The notes under the pieces: generated by a model
Database searches by the model: none
Seen by the model: only the letters and a program-made list of their open reading frames with translations
What the model was told of the DNA's origin: nothing
Assembly (NCBI RefSeq): GCF_036711975.1
Contig: NC_091966.1
Location: forward strand, 999,501-1,063,500
Direction: 5' to 3'
Length of the DNA: 64,000 bases
Source: Onthophagus taurus
Taxonomy: Eukaryota > Arthropoda > Insecta > Coleoptera > Scarabaeidae
Position numbers and translations under genes: made by a program
Shown here: positions 22,365 through 33,864 of the stretch, piece after piece
Numbering within the stretch: position 1 is the first letter of the stretch
Layout: each line of letters begins with the position of its first letter

Positions 22365-22378
22365 AAACCTTTTATTAA

Positions 22379-22656
22379 AAGACGCACGGCAACACCCGAA
22401 AGTTTCTAGTGTTAGTTCTAATTTTAGTTTAAGATTAAGAAGTGTTCAAAATGATATTGGTGGAAGCGTTGTCATTGGCATCTAGACATAGTTAAGACAC
22501 AAGAAGAAGATAGGATGAATGGATTTAAAAACCTAAAATGTCTAAAAAGCGTACACAGGCATATTATTCCGTCAAGATAATCAAGGTTTATATAAGAGTA
22601 TATCAATCTTGCTGATACTGTGTATAAGCTAAACTTAATCTTATTATTTAATTTAC
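22379..22656. other. CTAG-repeat scrap and region where the next gene's 3' end should be
   Basis: A short CTAG-repeat piece (TTTCTAGTGTTAGTTCTA, about 22401-22419) abuts the Penelope end. The rest is unique AT-rich sequence in which a last exon for the gene at 22657-23219 would be expected but is not recognisable. Confidence 0.45.
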
Positions 22657-23219
22657 CTGTACAATATTCTTCCCCACATTCACTACATGAAACAATTCTT
22701 TGTTCTACAACTCCAGATTTATTTTTCGACTTCCTCACCAGACTATCTTGCGCGAAAATTCTCTTATCCCTTGCAACGGTGCGCATTTCTGCTTTTCCCA
22801 ATTCAACGATCCTTAAAAATAAATTATTATTAACATTTTTATTACATTAACATAATTTACTTTGAAAAATATTCCTCATCCGATTTAGTTTTTGGTCGTA
22901 GCGTTGTCAACATGTGCCAATCGATCGGGATCGAAATAAAATCTTTCAATTTTAACTCTTTCATCTCGGACGGAATCGGATCCATAAACAGGTAAGTTTC
23001 GTTCATTGCCTTAAAATCTTTTTTGCCAGTTTTAAATTTGAAATCTTTATCGCGTAATTTAACGTCTTCCGAGCGAACTTTTTCCGGTTTTATTTTATAC
23101 TCGGGTACCTTCTCCATTAATTTTTTAAAATCATCTGCCGATTTGACTACGGATTTGGATAAATCGAGAATTGGGGTCGTCTCTTTTTTCTTTGAGAACA
23201 AATCGTCCAATTTCGCCAT
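22657..23219 (-). CDS. Unidentified conserved-looking protein with a CxxC motif, 3' end not found
   Basis: Two exons: 22861-23219, start 'MAKLDDLFSKKK', and 22657-22811, joined in frame across a GT-AG intron to give '...DEEYFSK' then 'IVELGKAEMRTVARDKRIF'. The N-terminus is lysine-rich and polar. The middle carries 'LKLKDFISIPIDWHMLTTLR', and the end carries 'VVEQRIVSCSECGEEYC', a probable half zinc ribbon. I do not recognise the family; a ciliary or axonemal protein is possible but unproven. After a GTAAAT donor the next candidate acceptor leads quickly to a stop, so the true last exon may have been displaced by the transposon cluster on its left. It starts 95 bp downstream of the CCDC66-like stop on the same strand. 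Confidence 0.65.
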
Positions 23220-23314
23220 TTTCCTATTTAATAAGTAAAAATTATTAAAAAAAAACTAATCTATAATTTGATTTAATTTTTTTTTTTTTTTATAATTTAA
23301 AACAATTTTTTGGG

Positions 23315-25653
23315 TTAATTCTCCCAATCTTGTTTTAATGAATAATCGTTTTGTAAAGACGTCGATAACGCTTCGCTACAACTATCCATACTGTTATTAT
23401 TAATATTATCGGGTAATAATTGATTAGAATCCCCTGGGGTGTTGTGTTCGATTTTTAGGATATCAACAACTTTAAAATGGTCGTTGTATTTTTCGATGGT
23501 TTCTCTACATCTACAACAACAATGAAGACACTGTTTATCTTTGTAATAAATTTGATCTTTATCTGATTCTAACGGGATTATTTCCCTTTGAAAAACTCGA
23601 ATATTTTGGCTAAAAAGTTGTTGGTTATTCCTCCATAAAGCTCTACCGCGGCGTTTTTCCGGATAATTTTTTCTGTAAGTTCTCGGACTATTCGTTTGAC
23701 TATCATCACTCGATTTCTCATCATAAGTTTTTTCATCGTAAGTCTTTTCGTCGTAATTTTTTTCTTGTCGTTGTTTTTGTCTTAATTTTCTTCTTTGATA
23801 AACCAAGTCTTTTTCGCTTTGTTTCAAATATCTCGTTGGTGGGCGATTTACGCCCCATTTAGGGCGCCCTTCAACCATATTTTCACCCCGATTTCCCCTC
23901 CTTTCTTTCCTACTCCTATTTGATTCATAATTTCCATCGACACTGTTTAATTTTTCCCTTGTATATTTATTTTCATTTGATATTTTAGTTAGTTCAGAAA
24001 GATCCGTTTGCGTGCTACTATCACAAAGTTTTTTATTTCTATATTGGCTTGGAGTTAACAGTCTATTTTCCGTTCTTGAAGTGTTACTTCTATCGGTTGA
24101 GACTGTAATAGGTACGGCTATTGGAAGAGTTTGTCCCGGTGTTGTTCCATTAGTTGGCATTAAAACAGCAAATTGCATGTTTTGAAGTGTTTCGTAAGGG
24201 GTTTGTAAAACTAAAGCTAAAGCATCACTTTGAGGGTTTAATTGTAAAGGAGGAACGGGGGTTTTATCGTTATTAAGTTTTTTATTATTTGAATCGGATT
24301 CTTCTTCTTCGTTAATAATATTAACTTCGTTTTTATTTTTTAAGAAATTCTTTTTTTCTGAAATATTATTTTTGTTACTTTTTGTGTCATCGATTTTAAT
24401 TTTTTCGTTTATATTATTCTTAATTTTTTCATTATCCTCATTTTCCTCTTTTAAAACATTTTCTTTATCGATGTTTTGATTTTTCCTCGGCGATTTTTCA
24501 CTATCTTTTTCAATAACATTCTCTTTCATATTAATATTATTCATGTTTTTTTGCTTCAACAGCTTCAATTTACTTTTTTCTTGAATGGCTTGTTTTTCCG
24601 CTATTTCAATAGCTTCTTTTAACGCTTCTTTTCGTTTCTTTTCCCGTTCAAGTTTTTCCTTTAATAATTGATCTTCTCTTTCCTTCCTTTGCCTTTCAAT
24701 ATCTTTTTCGCGCTTTATCCTTTGTTCCTCTTCAAATTCCTCTTTTCGAAGTCTTTCTCTTTCCTCTTTTTTGCGACGATCTCGTTCTTCTAATTGCTCT
24801 CTTATAGCTTCTTGGTGTGCCAAAGCGATTTGTCTACGTCGTTCTCTTTCCGCTAACTCTACAGGTTCAACTGGAATATTTTGACCTCGAATATAACAGC
24901 TGCAAAAGAATGAATAATAAAATAATTTCCTTTATTGATCGTTAAGTTAAGTTGAAGGATTTATTGATTTAGTTACCGAATTTGTGAGGCGGTTGAACTA
25001 GTACAAGGTCTTTCTCGATCTAAATAATCTTGCTCTGGGGATTCCGCCGGTGAAGAATTCGCAACCTCCAACTGAGTATTTCCTTCTAATCCCCTTCTTA
25101 CCCACCCAGGAGTTCCCGCTTTGTTTAAATTATCCTTTGGCTCCCAATACTTCGCAACATGAACTCCTCTATCGCCCCATTTAGCACGATCTTCTCTTGC
25201 ACTTGAAGAAGATTCATAACCGAGAGAATTTTCCCAATTATTCGATTCATAATGTTCTGGGGTTGTATTAACATTATCGCTTCCATAACCGGAAGTTTCA
25301 CCCCCCATTTCTCTTTCAGCGAGCTTTTCAATTGAGGTAAAACTGGAATTTTGGCTTTTATATAAAGGTGGTAAGCTTTGTCTTCTTGGTACCGGCGTTG
25401 ATTGAAGATTAGAAACATTTTTGGACCTAAAAAGTTTTCAAAAAACACCCAACAATAAATTATTTCGTTTAATTATACCTTGCAGTAAAAGAATCTCTGC
25501 TAAACGCAGCGTTTAATTCTGCGAGTTCTTCTAAAACAAAAGGAACTGATTTTTTAAGTAAAAAAAATTGTTTTAATATAATTTATCACCTCTTTCTCTC
25601 GCCCATTGGAGCTTTTTTCTTTCCACCAGCGATAAGCGTTTTTCGGTATACAT
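23315..25653 (-). CDS. CCDC66-like coiled-coil protein
   Basis: Four exons fit GT-AG signals and frame: 25590-25653 (start 'MYTEKRLSLVERKKLQWARE'), 25479-25530, 24977-25426 and 23315-24899, total 716 residues. The large exon begins 'YIRGQNIPVEPVELAERERR', then 'QIALAHQEAIREQLEERDRR' and a charged coiled coil of about 100 residues rich in E/K/R, a low-complexity asparagine/lysine part, and a C-terminal region with several Cys. CCDC66 proteins have the same layout: an N-terminal KK-QW--E-E segment and a conserved --AHQ-AI--QLEE coiled coil. They act at centriolar satellites, cilia and microtubules in vertebrates. Orthology rests on these motifs only. A candidate RFX X-box lies about 240 bp upstream, in keeping with a ciliary role. 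Confidence 0.75.
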
Positions 25654-25889
25654 TGAGACATCAGTTTAAATTTAAATAAAGTTATGAGTCACGCAAACTC
25701 AAAGAAAAAAATTAAATTAAAATAAAATTATTACCTTTAACAAACAAAGAATCTTTATTTAATTTAAACGTTATTAATAAAAAAAGCTTTCGCGTGTGCT
25801 TTTAACGAAACTTTCAGACCAACTGTTGTCTATCAAGCGTTTTATGCAGTAAAAGCGCCATCCGGTATTTGATCAATGAAAGGTGTTAC

Positions 25890-25903
25890 GTTGCCGTAGC
25901 GAC
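25890..25903 (+). promoter_or_regulatory. Candidate RFX X-box
   Basis: GTTGCCGTAGCGAC is close to the RFX X-box consensus GTTGCCATGGCAAC (both half-sites recognisable, about three mismatches). It sits about 240 bp upstream of the CCDC66-like start codon, a usual distance for RFX-controlled ciliary genes. A sequence match only. Confidence 0.4.
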
Positions 25904-26349
25904 GTCGTTTTCAAACATTTTCAGGTGAACGTCCTGTAACGGGTTTTCATGGTTCTTTTGCAAGGATCGTTTCACCCCTTATTATGTCGTTTTCAACATT
26001 TTCGGTGTCATAATCTTTTGTTACTAAAGTAACCCAGTGTAACACTTTCACAAAATGACGAAAAAATGTGATAATAAAGTGAGGAAATTATTCTATGTCA
26101 ATAAATCTAGTTTCTATCCATAAATATACATTATGTTTAATTTCTGATTCCTCAACGATTAAGAATCACAATATTGATAAGTTTATCATCACATTTTGAC
26201 ATGAATTTTGATGAATCCTTCCATGAACCCCTCAGATATAGACTGTTTGAATTGACCCAAGATAATCGTAAGTGGCTCATTTCGATGCTAAGAACTGTTA
26301 TAACTGTTCCTCTGCTTCTTTGCTCCTCTGTTCCTAGTAATATAGTATA

Positions 26350-29300
26350 AAACTAAAACTGATGGAGGAAGACCTTATGAATAAGAAATATTCCTAATGC
26401 ACCGAGATATCATAATCCATACTTATTTCATGTTTATCTTTCACCATTTTCTAGTGATATAGCCATAAATCACAAAATTTCAAAATTGGACGATTTTTTT
26501 AAATAAAATTAACTATAACGGAAGAACTAAAACTGATGGAGTAAGACGTTATGAATAAAAAATAATCCTAATGCATCGAGAGATCATAATCCATACTTAT
26601 TTCATATTTATCTTTCACCAGTTTCTAGTGATATAGCCATAAATCACAAAATGTAAAAGTTGGACGATTTTTCTTAATAAAATTAACTATAACGTAAGAA
26701 CTAAAACTGATGGAGTAAGACGTTATGAATAAAAAATAATCCTAATGCATCGAGAGATCATAATCCATACTTATTTCATATTTATCTTTCACCAGTTTCT
26801 AGGGATATAGACATAAATCACAAAATCCAAAATTGGACGATTTTTCTTAATAAAATTAACTATAACATAAGAACTAAAACTGATGGAGAAAGACGTTATG
26901 AATTAAAAATATTCCTAATGCACCGAGAAATCATTATCAATATTTATTTCATGTTTATCTTTCACCAGTTTTTAGTGATATAGCCATAAATCACAAAATG
27001 TCAAAATTGGACGATTTTTTTTAATAAAATTAACTATAACGGAAGAACTAAAACTGATGGAGTAAGACGTTATGAATAAAAAATATTCCTAATCCACCGA
27101 GAAATCATAATCCCTACTTATTTCATGTTTATCTTTCACCATTTTCTAGTGATATAGCCATAAATCACAAAATGTCAAAATTGGACGATTGTTCTTAATA
27201 AAATTAACTATAACGTAAGAACTAAAACTGATGGAGTAAGACGTTATGAATAAAAAATAATCCTAATGCATCGAGAGATCATAATCCATACTTATTTCAT
27301 ATTTATCTTTCACCAGTTTCTAGGGATATAGACATAAATCACAAAATCCAAAATTGGACGATTTTTCTTAATAAAATTAACTATAACGTAAGAACTAAAA
27401 CTGATGGAGAAAGACGTTATGAATTAAAAATATTCCTAATGCACCGAGAAATCATTATCAATATTTATTTCATGTTTATCTTTCACCAGTTTTTAGTGAT
27501 ATAGCCATAAATCACAAAATGTCAAAATTGGACGATTTTTTTTAATAAAATTAACTATAACGGAAGAACTAAAACTGATGGAGTAAGACGTTATGAATAA
27601 AAAATATTCCTAATCCACCGAGAAATCATAATCCCTACTTATTTCATGTTTATCTTTCACCATTTTCTAGTGATATAGCCATAAATCACAAAATGTCAAA
27701 ATTGGACGATTGTTCTTAATAAAATTAACTATAACGTAAGAACTAAAACTGATGGAGTAAGACGTTATGAATAAAAAATAATCCTAATGCATCGAGAGAT
27801 CATAATCCATACTTATTTCATATTTATCTTTCACCAGTTTCTAGGGATATAGACATAAATCACAAAATCCAAAATTGGACGATTTTTCTTAATAAAATTA
27901 ACTATAACGTAAGAACTAAAACTGATGGAGAAAGACGTTATGAATTAAAAATATTCCTAATGCACCGAGAAATCATTATCAATATTTATTTCATGTTTAT
28001 CTTTCACCAGTTTTTAGTGATATAGCCATAAATCACAAAATGTCAAAATTGGACGATTTTTTTTAATAAAATTAACTATAACGGAAGAACTAAAACTGAT
28101 GGAGTAAGACGTTATGAATAAAAAATATTCCTAATCCACCGAGAAATCATAATCCCTACTTATTTCATGTTTATCTTTCACCATTTTCTAGTGATATAGC
28201 CATAAATCACAAAATGTCAAAATTGGACGATTGTTCTTAATAAAATTAACTATAACGTAAGAACTAAATCTGATGGAGTAACACGTTATGAATAAAAAAT
28301 ATTCCTAATCCACTGAGAAATCATTATCAATACTTATTTCATGTTTATCTTTCACCAGTTTCTAGTGATATAGCCATAAATCACAAAATGTCAAAATTGG
28401 ACGATTTTTCTTAATAAAATTAACTATAACGTAAGAACTAAATCTGATGGAGTAACACGTTATGAATAAAAAATATTCCTAATCCACCGAGAAATCATAA
28501 TCCCTACTTATTTCATGTTTATCTTTCACCATTTTCTAGTGATATAGCCATAAATCACAAAATGTCAAAATTGGACGATTGTTCTTAATAAAATTAACTA
28601 TAACGTAAGAACTATAACTGATGGAGTAAGACCTTATGAATAAGAAATATTCCTAATGCACCGAGATATCATAATCCATATTTATTTCATGTTTATCTTT
28701 CACCATTTTCTAGTGATATAGCCATAAATCCAAAATGTCAAAATTGGACGATTTTTATTAATAAAATTAACTATAACGTAAGAACTAAAACTGATGGAGT
28801 AAGACGTTATAAATAAACAATAATCCTAATGCATCGAGAGATCATAATCCATAGTTATTTCATATTTATCTTTCACCAGTTTCTAGTGATATAGCCATAA
28901 ATCACAAAATGTCAAAATTGGACGATTTTTTTAAATAAAATTAACTATAACGGAAGAACTAAAACTGATGGAGTAAGACGTTATGAATAAAAAATATTCC
29001 TAATCCACCGAGAAATCATAATCCCTACTTATTTCATGTTTATCTTTCACCATTTTCTAGTGATATAGCCATAAATCACAAAATGTCAAAATTGGACGAT
29101 TGTTCTTAATAAAATTAACTATAACGTAAGAACTATAACTGATGGAGTAAGACCTTATGAATAAGAAATATTCCTAATGCACCGAGATATCATAATCCAT
29201 ATTTATTTCATGTTTATCTTTCACCATTTTCTAGTGATATAGCCATAAATCCAAAATGTCAAAATTGGACGATTTTTATTAATAAAATTAACTATAACGT

Positions 29301-31600
29301 AAGAACTAAAACTGATGGAGTAAGACGTTATAAATAAACAATAATCCTAATGCATCGAGAGATCATAATCCATAGTTATTTCATATTTATCTTTCACCAG
29401 TTTCTAGTGATATAGCCATAAATCACAAAATGTCAAAATTGGACGATTTTTTTAAATAAAATTAACTATAACGGAAGAACTAAAACTGATGGAGTAAGAC
29501 GTTATGAATAAAAAATATTCCTAATGCATCGAGAGATCATAATCCATACTTATTTCATATTTATCTTTCACCAGTTTCTAGTGATATAGCCATAAATCAC
29601 AAAATGTCAAAGTTGGACAATTTTTCTTAATAAAATTAACTATAACGTAGGAACTAAAACTTCTGGAGTAAGTCGTTATGAATAAAAAATATTCCTAATG
29701 CATCGAGAGATCATAATCCATACTTATTTCATATTTATCTTTCACCAGTTTCTAGTGATATTGCCATAAATCACAAAATGTCAAAATTGGACGATTTTTC
29801 TTAATAAAATTAACTATAACGGAAGAACTAAAACTGAGGGAGTAAGACGTTATGAATAAAAAATATTCCTCATCCACCGAGAAATCATAATCTCTACTTA
29901 TTTCATGTTTATCTTACACCATTTTCTAGTGATATAGACATAAATCACAAAATGTCAAAATTGGACGATTTTTCTTAATAAAATTATCTATAACGTAAGA
30001 ATTAACGTTAATTTAATAAGACGTTATGAATAAAAAATAATCCTAATGCATCGAGAGATCATAATCCATACTTATTTCATATTTATCTTTCACCAGTTTC
30101 TAGTGATATAGTCATAAATCACAAAATGTCAAAATTGGACGATTTTTCTTAATAAAATTAACTATAACGTAAGAACTAAAACTGATGGAGTAAGACGTTA
30201 TGAATAAAAAATAATCCTAATGCACCGAGAAATCATAAGCCATACTTATTTCATGTTTATTTTTCACTATTCTCTAGTGACATAGCCATAAATCACAAAA
30301 TGTCAAAATTGGACGATTTTTCTTAATAAAATTAACTATAACGTAAGAACTAAAACTGATGGAGTAAGATGTTATGAATAAAAAATATTCCTAATCCACC
30401 GAGAAATCATAATCCCTACTTATTTCATATTTATCTTTCACCATTTTGTAGTGATATAGCCATAAATCACAAAATGTCAAAATTGGACGATTGGTCTTAA
30501 TAAAATTAACTATAACGTAAGAACTAAAACTGATGGAGTAAGACGCTATGAATAAAAAATAATCCTAATGCGTCGACAGATCATAATCCATACTTATTTC
30601 ATATTTATCTTTCACCAGTTTCTAGTGATATAGCCATAAATCACAAAATGTCAAAGTTGGACGATTTTTCTTAATAAAATTAACTATAACGTAAGAACTA
30701 AAACTGATGAAGTAAGACGTTATGAATAAAAAATAATCCTAATGCATCGAGAAATCATAATCAATACTTATTTCATGTTTATCTTTCACCAGTTTCTAGT
30801 GATATAGCCATAAATCACAAAATGTCAAAATTGGACAATTTTTCTTAATAAAATTAACTATAACGTAAGAACTAAAACTGATGGAGTAAGATGTTATGAA
30901 TAAAAAATATTCATAATGCATCGAGAGATCATAATCAATACTTATTTCATGTTTATGTTCAACCATTTTCTAGTGATATAGCCATAAATTACAAAATCTC
31001 AAAGTTGGACGGTTTGTCTTAATAAAATTAACTATAACGGAAGAACTAAAACTGATGGAGTAAGACGTTATGAATAAAAAATAATCCTAATGCATCGAGA
31101 GATCATAATCCATACTTATTTCATATTTATCTTTCACCAGTTTCTAGTGATATAGCCATAAATCACAAAATCTCAAAATTGGACGATTTTTCGAAGAACT
31201 AAAACTGATGGAGTAAGACGTTATGAATAAAAAATATTTCTAATGCATCAATAAATCATAATCTAAAGTTATTTCATATTTATCTATTACCAGTTTCTAA
31301 TGATTAGCATAAATCCCTAAAATGTCTAAATTTGAGATTTTTCTTAATAAAATGAACTATAACGTAAGTACTAGAACTGATGCAGAAAAACGTTATGAAT
31401 AAAAAACATTTCTAATGCATCATTTAACGATAATCCAGAATTATTTCATATTCATCTATAACCAGTTTCTAATGATATAGGGCCATTTTTCTTAATAAAA
31501 TCAATTATAAGATAAGTACTAAAACTAATTTAGAAAAATGTTGTGAATACAAAAATATTCCTAATGCATCATTGCATTAGATCCAGTATATCTGAAATAT
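26350..31600 (+). repeat. Satellite A, forward array (~174-bp unit, ~30 copies)
   Basis: Tandem copies about 173-174 bp long. Landmarks in each are AACTGATGGAGTAAGACG, TTATTTCATATTTATCTTTC, CTAGTGATATAGCCATAAAT and AAAATTGGACGATTTTTCTT. Starts at 26357, 26531, 26705 and 26878 show the period. Copies are alike in the middle and decay towards 31.2-31.6 kb, as expected at an array edge. Inside it a three-unit higher-order repeat is visible. No genes. Confidence 0.95.
26900..28200 (+). repeat. Three-unit higher-order repeat (~521 bp) in satellite A
   Basis: The variant GAATTAAAAATATTCCTAAT recurs at 26901, 27422 and 27943, 521 bp apart, with the two intervening unit variants also repeated in order. 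A second set with the variant GAACTATAACTGATGGAG recurs near 28611 and 29132, again about 521 bp apart. This shows recent amplification of trimers. Confidence 0.85.
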
Positions 31601-32393
31601 CTAGATATTTGCGATGATACAAGATAAATTAAGGTTACAGTCAAATTGTTAAGAAACAAATTTATTAATATAAGGTAAAAACAGTAATTTAACACTCATT
31701 TAATTTTTTATAGAAAAAAGTGATTGATTTATCAATAAAATTAAAATTTTTTAATCTTGATCTTATTAAACTTCTTATATCGTAGAAGAGGAGAAATGTA
31801 TCAAAAAAAAATTAAATTACATGGACCTACTTTTAAAACGAAAATATAGAGCATGCCCAAAAAAAGCATAAAAGAGGTACCGTAATTAAGAATAAAACCG
31901 AATCGATTTCGTCGCTACTGCCTGTATAAATTATGGCAAACGACTTTCCTCGAAGTTTCCCTTTCAGAAACCGAAACCGTCGTTCGATAAAACATTCCAT
32001 GAGGTGGAACGTGCGCACCGACTGACCTCGATATTCGATTACCCATGGACAAAGTTGTTCAGACTTAAAGAAAAAAGAAAAGTCGATAAAAGATTTAACA
32101 GATAAACAGTTTGTAGGAAAATCTTAATGTACATTTATTTGCGTTTGTGGAGATGTGGGGAGAAAGCATTTTGAATGGAAAGAAGAAAAATAATTTCTTC
32201 TTAGTCAAAAAATCTGTTCATGCGATGCTTTCACGTTAACCATTTAAATGTGTATAAGTAATCACAGACAATGTTACTTCTTCATCTCTTTTCCTTCGCC
32301 TTCTGGCCCACCTATAAACGAACCGCAACCGATTACTAAACCAATTGACTATCAGCTGTAGTTCTTGAACTTGAACCTCCAACACCGTTCAAT
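31601..32393. other. Unique spacer and promoter region of the astacin gene
   Basis: AT-rich unique sequence between the satellite edge and the astacin start. A CCACCTATAAACG stretch around 32308-32320 is a plausible TATA element for the gene starting at 32394. No other gene seen. Confidence 0.45.
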
Positions 32394-33482
32394 ATGCAGC
32401 GTTTTACATGGATATTCCAAACGTGTGCATTTATTATATTTTTTGTGATATATTTGTGTCAGTGTAGATATATACTTCCTGAAGTACCAGAAGTAATGTA
32501 TCCACCAATTCCAGATGAAGGTATTTACTTTCTTTATCATAATTATTAATTCATTTATTAATTTAAAATTAGTTTCACAAAATATAACAATAACTGATGA
32601 AGATGACATGGACGATCAAGATCCGGAAGTAACTCCCGGACTATTTCAAGGCGATATGGCAATGACAAACGAGATTTATAGTCAATGGAGAGTTGGTCTT
32701 AATTGGGATACGTTTCCGGATAAATTATGGAGAAATGGAATCGTACCGTACGTTATAAGTCCTTTGTATGGTACGTTTAAGTTTATTTTGATTAAAAAAA
32801 TTTAAAAACTTTTGTTGTAGATCCTTCTGATTACGTAACAATTTATAAAGCTTTAAAAACAATAAATTACATGTCCTGCGTTAAATTTGTACCGTGGAAT
32901 GGAAAATCGAAAGATTATTTATTGATTTGGCCGATTCAATATCCTAGAGGTTGTTGGTCTTTTGTTGGAAGATTTGGTGGTGCTCAAATTTTAAGTCTTC
33001 AACCCCCCGATCAAAATAGCTTAAATTGTTTGGGTTCAGAGGGAAGGCCTATTCACGAATTGTTACACGCTTTAGGAATTTTTCACGAACAATCCAGGTG
33101 GGATCGAGATAAATTCGTTAAAGTACACGATACGAATATTATATCAAGTAAGAGGTTAATTTAATACATTTTGTTAATAATAATAAATTTTTTTAATTTT
33201 CAATTAGAATTTAAAGGAAACTTTGATAAACAAAGTTTAGAAAATACCACGTACAGTTTCGAATATGATTACAACTCCATAATGCATTATGGTAGGTACT
33301 ACTTTAGTAATAAAAAAGGAAAACCCACATTAACTCCAACAATGAGTGACGGTGTTAAAATTGGTCAAAGAACAGCTATGTCGAAAGGCGACTGTTTGAA
33401 ATTGAATGATTTATATGGTTGTTTAGATCAAATGAAGTCACGAAGAAAATATTATAGAATTTGTCAGTTTATGGGATTGTGA
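32394..33482 (+). CDS. Astacin-family zinc metalloprotease
   Basis: Four exons in frame: 32394-32520, 32573-32770, 32821-33147 and 33208-33482 (TGA), 308 residues. An N-terminal hydrophobic signal peptide ('WIFQTCAFIIFFVIYLCQC') is followed by a propeptide with 'TPGLFQGDMAMT' (astacin propeptides carry FxGD, whose Asp caps the zinc), then the mature domain 'RNGIVPYVISPLY'. The zinc site is 'HELLHALGIFHEQSR' (HExxHxxGxxHE) and the Met-turn is 'YDYNSIMHYG'; the paired Cys residues of the domain are present. It is thus complete and probably a secreted endopeptidase. No CUB or EGF domain follows; the C-terminus is a short basic tail. The gene sits between two satellite arrays of opposite orientation. 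Confidence 0.93.
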
Positions 33483-33599
33483 TGATATTTATTAATAAAA
33501 ATAAACATTAAACTTAAGAAAAATTGTTTAAAAAACCCTGCCTCGTTCTCAATAATTATTATAAAAAAATTACATACAATCAACGTGTCCGTTATAGCT

Positions 33600-33862
33600 C
33601 AATAAAAATATACTACAATTTAGCTGTGAATAACAAATAAAACTAGGCTAACACTAGTACTAGAACTAGCACTAGACCTAGAACTAGAAACATTCGGATT
33701 TAGCCGTCTTTGGAGGTGTGGGGCTAAATCCCAATGATTCTAGTTCTGGGTGTAGTGATAGTTCTACATAGTAACAGTGCTAGTGTAAAAGTAGAACTAA
33801 CACTAGACCTAGAACTAGAAAGTTTCGTGTTTAGCCGTTCGTCTGAAGATGTACTGAATCTA
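33600..33862. repeat. CTAG palindromic repeats at the edge of the inverted satellite
   Basis: About two units with AGAACTAGCACTAGACC, the hairpin arm GGATTTAGCCGTCTTT and the return arm TTCTAGTTCTGGG. It directly adjoins the inverted satellite A array, and a matching piece lies at the array's other end (37787-37848). Confidence 0.8.
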
Positions 33863-33864
33863 AT

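Larger units (their letters stand above)
15781..22378 (+). mobile_element. Penelope-like retroelement with inverted ends, split by a LINE
   Basis: A Penelope-like element (PLE) spans from TTAATAAAAGGTTTGACG at 15781 to its inverse ending at 22378. Without the inserted LINE (18022-22286) it would be about 2.3 kb. It encodes reverse transcriptase plus a GIY-YIG endonuclease. The two ends are inverted copies of about 285 bp: 15781-16068 on the left, and 17833-18021 plus 22291-22378 on the right. The shared segment includes the C-terminal coding end of the ORF and a hammerhead-like ribozyme. Inverted partial copies at the 5' end are a known PLE arrangement. Confidence 0.88.

Noticed and set aside
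26350-31600. Regular repeats that could suggest a CRISPR array
   Set aside because: Units are contiguous with no unique spacers, and the genome is animal; this is satellite DNA.
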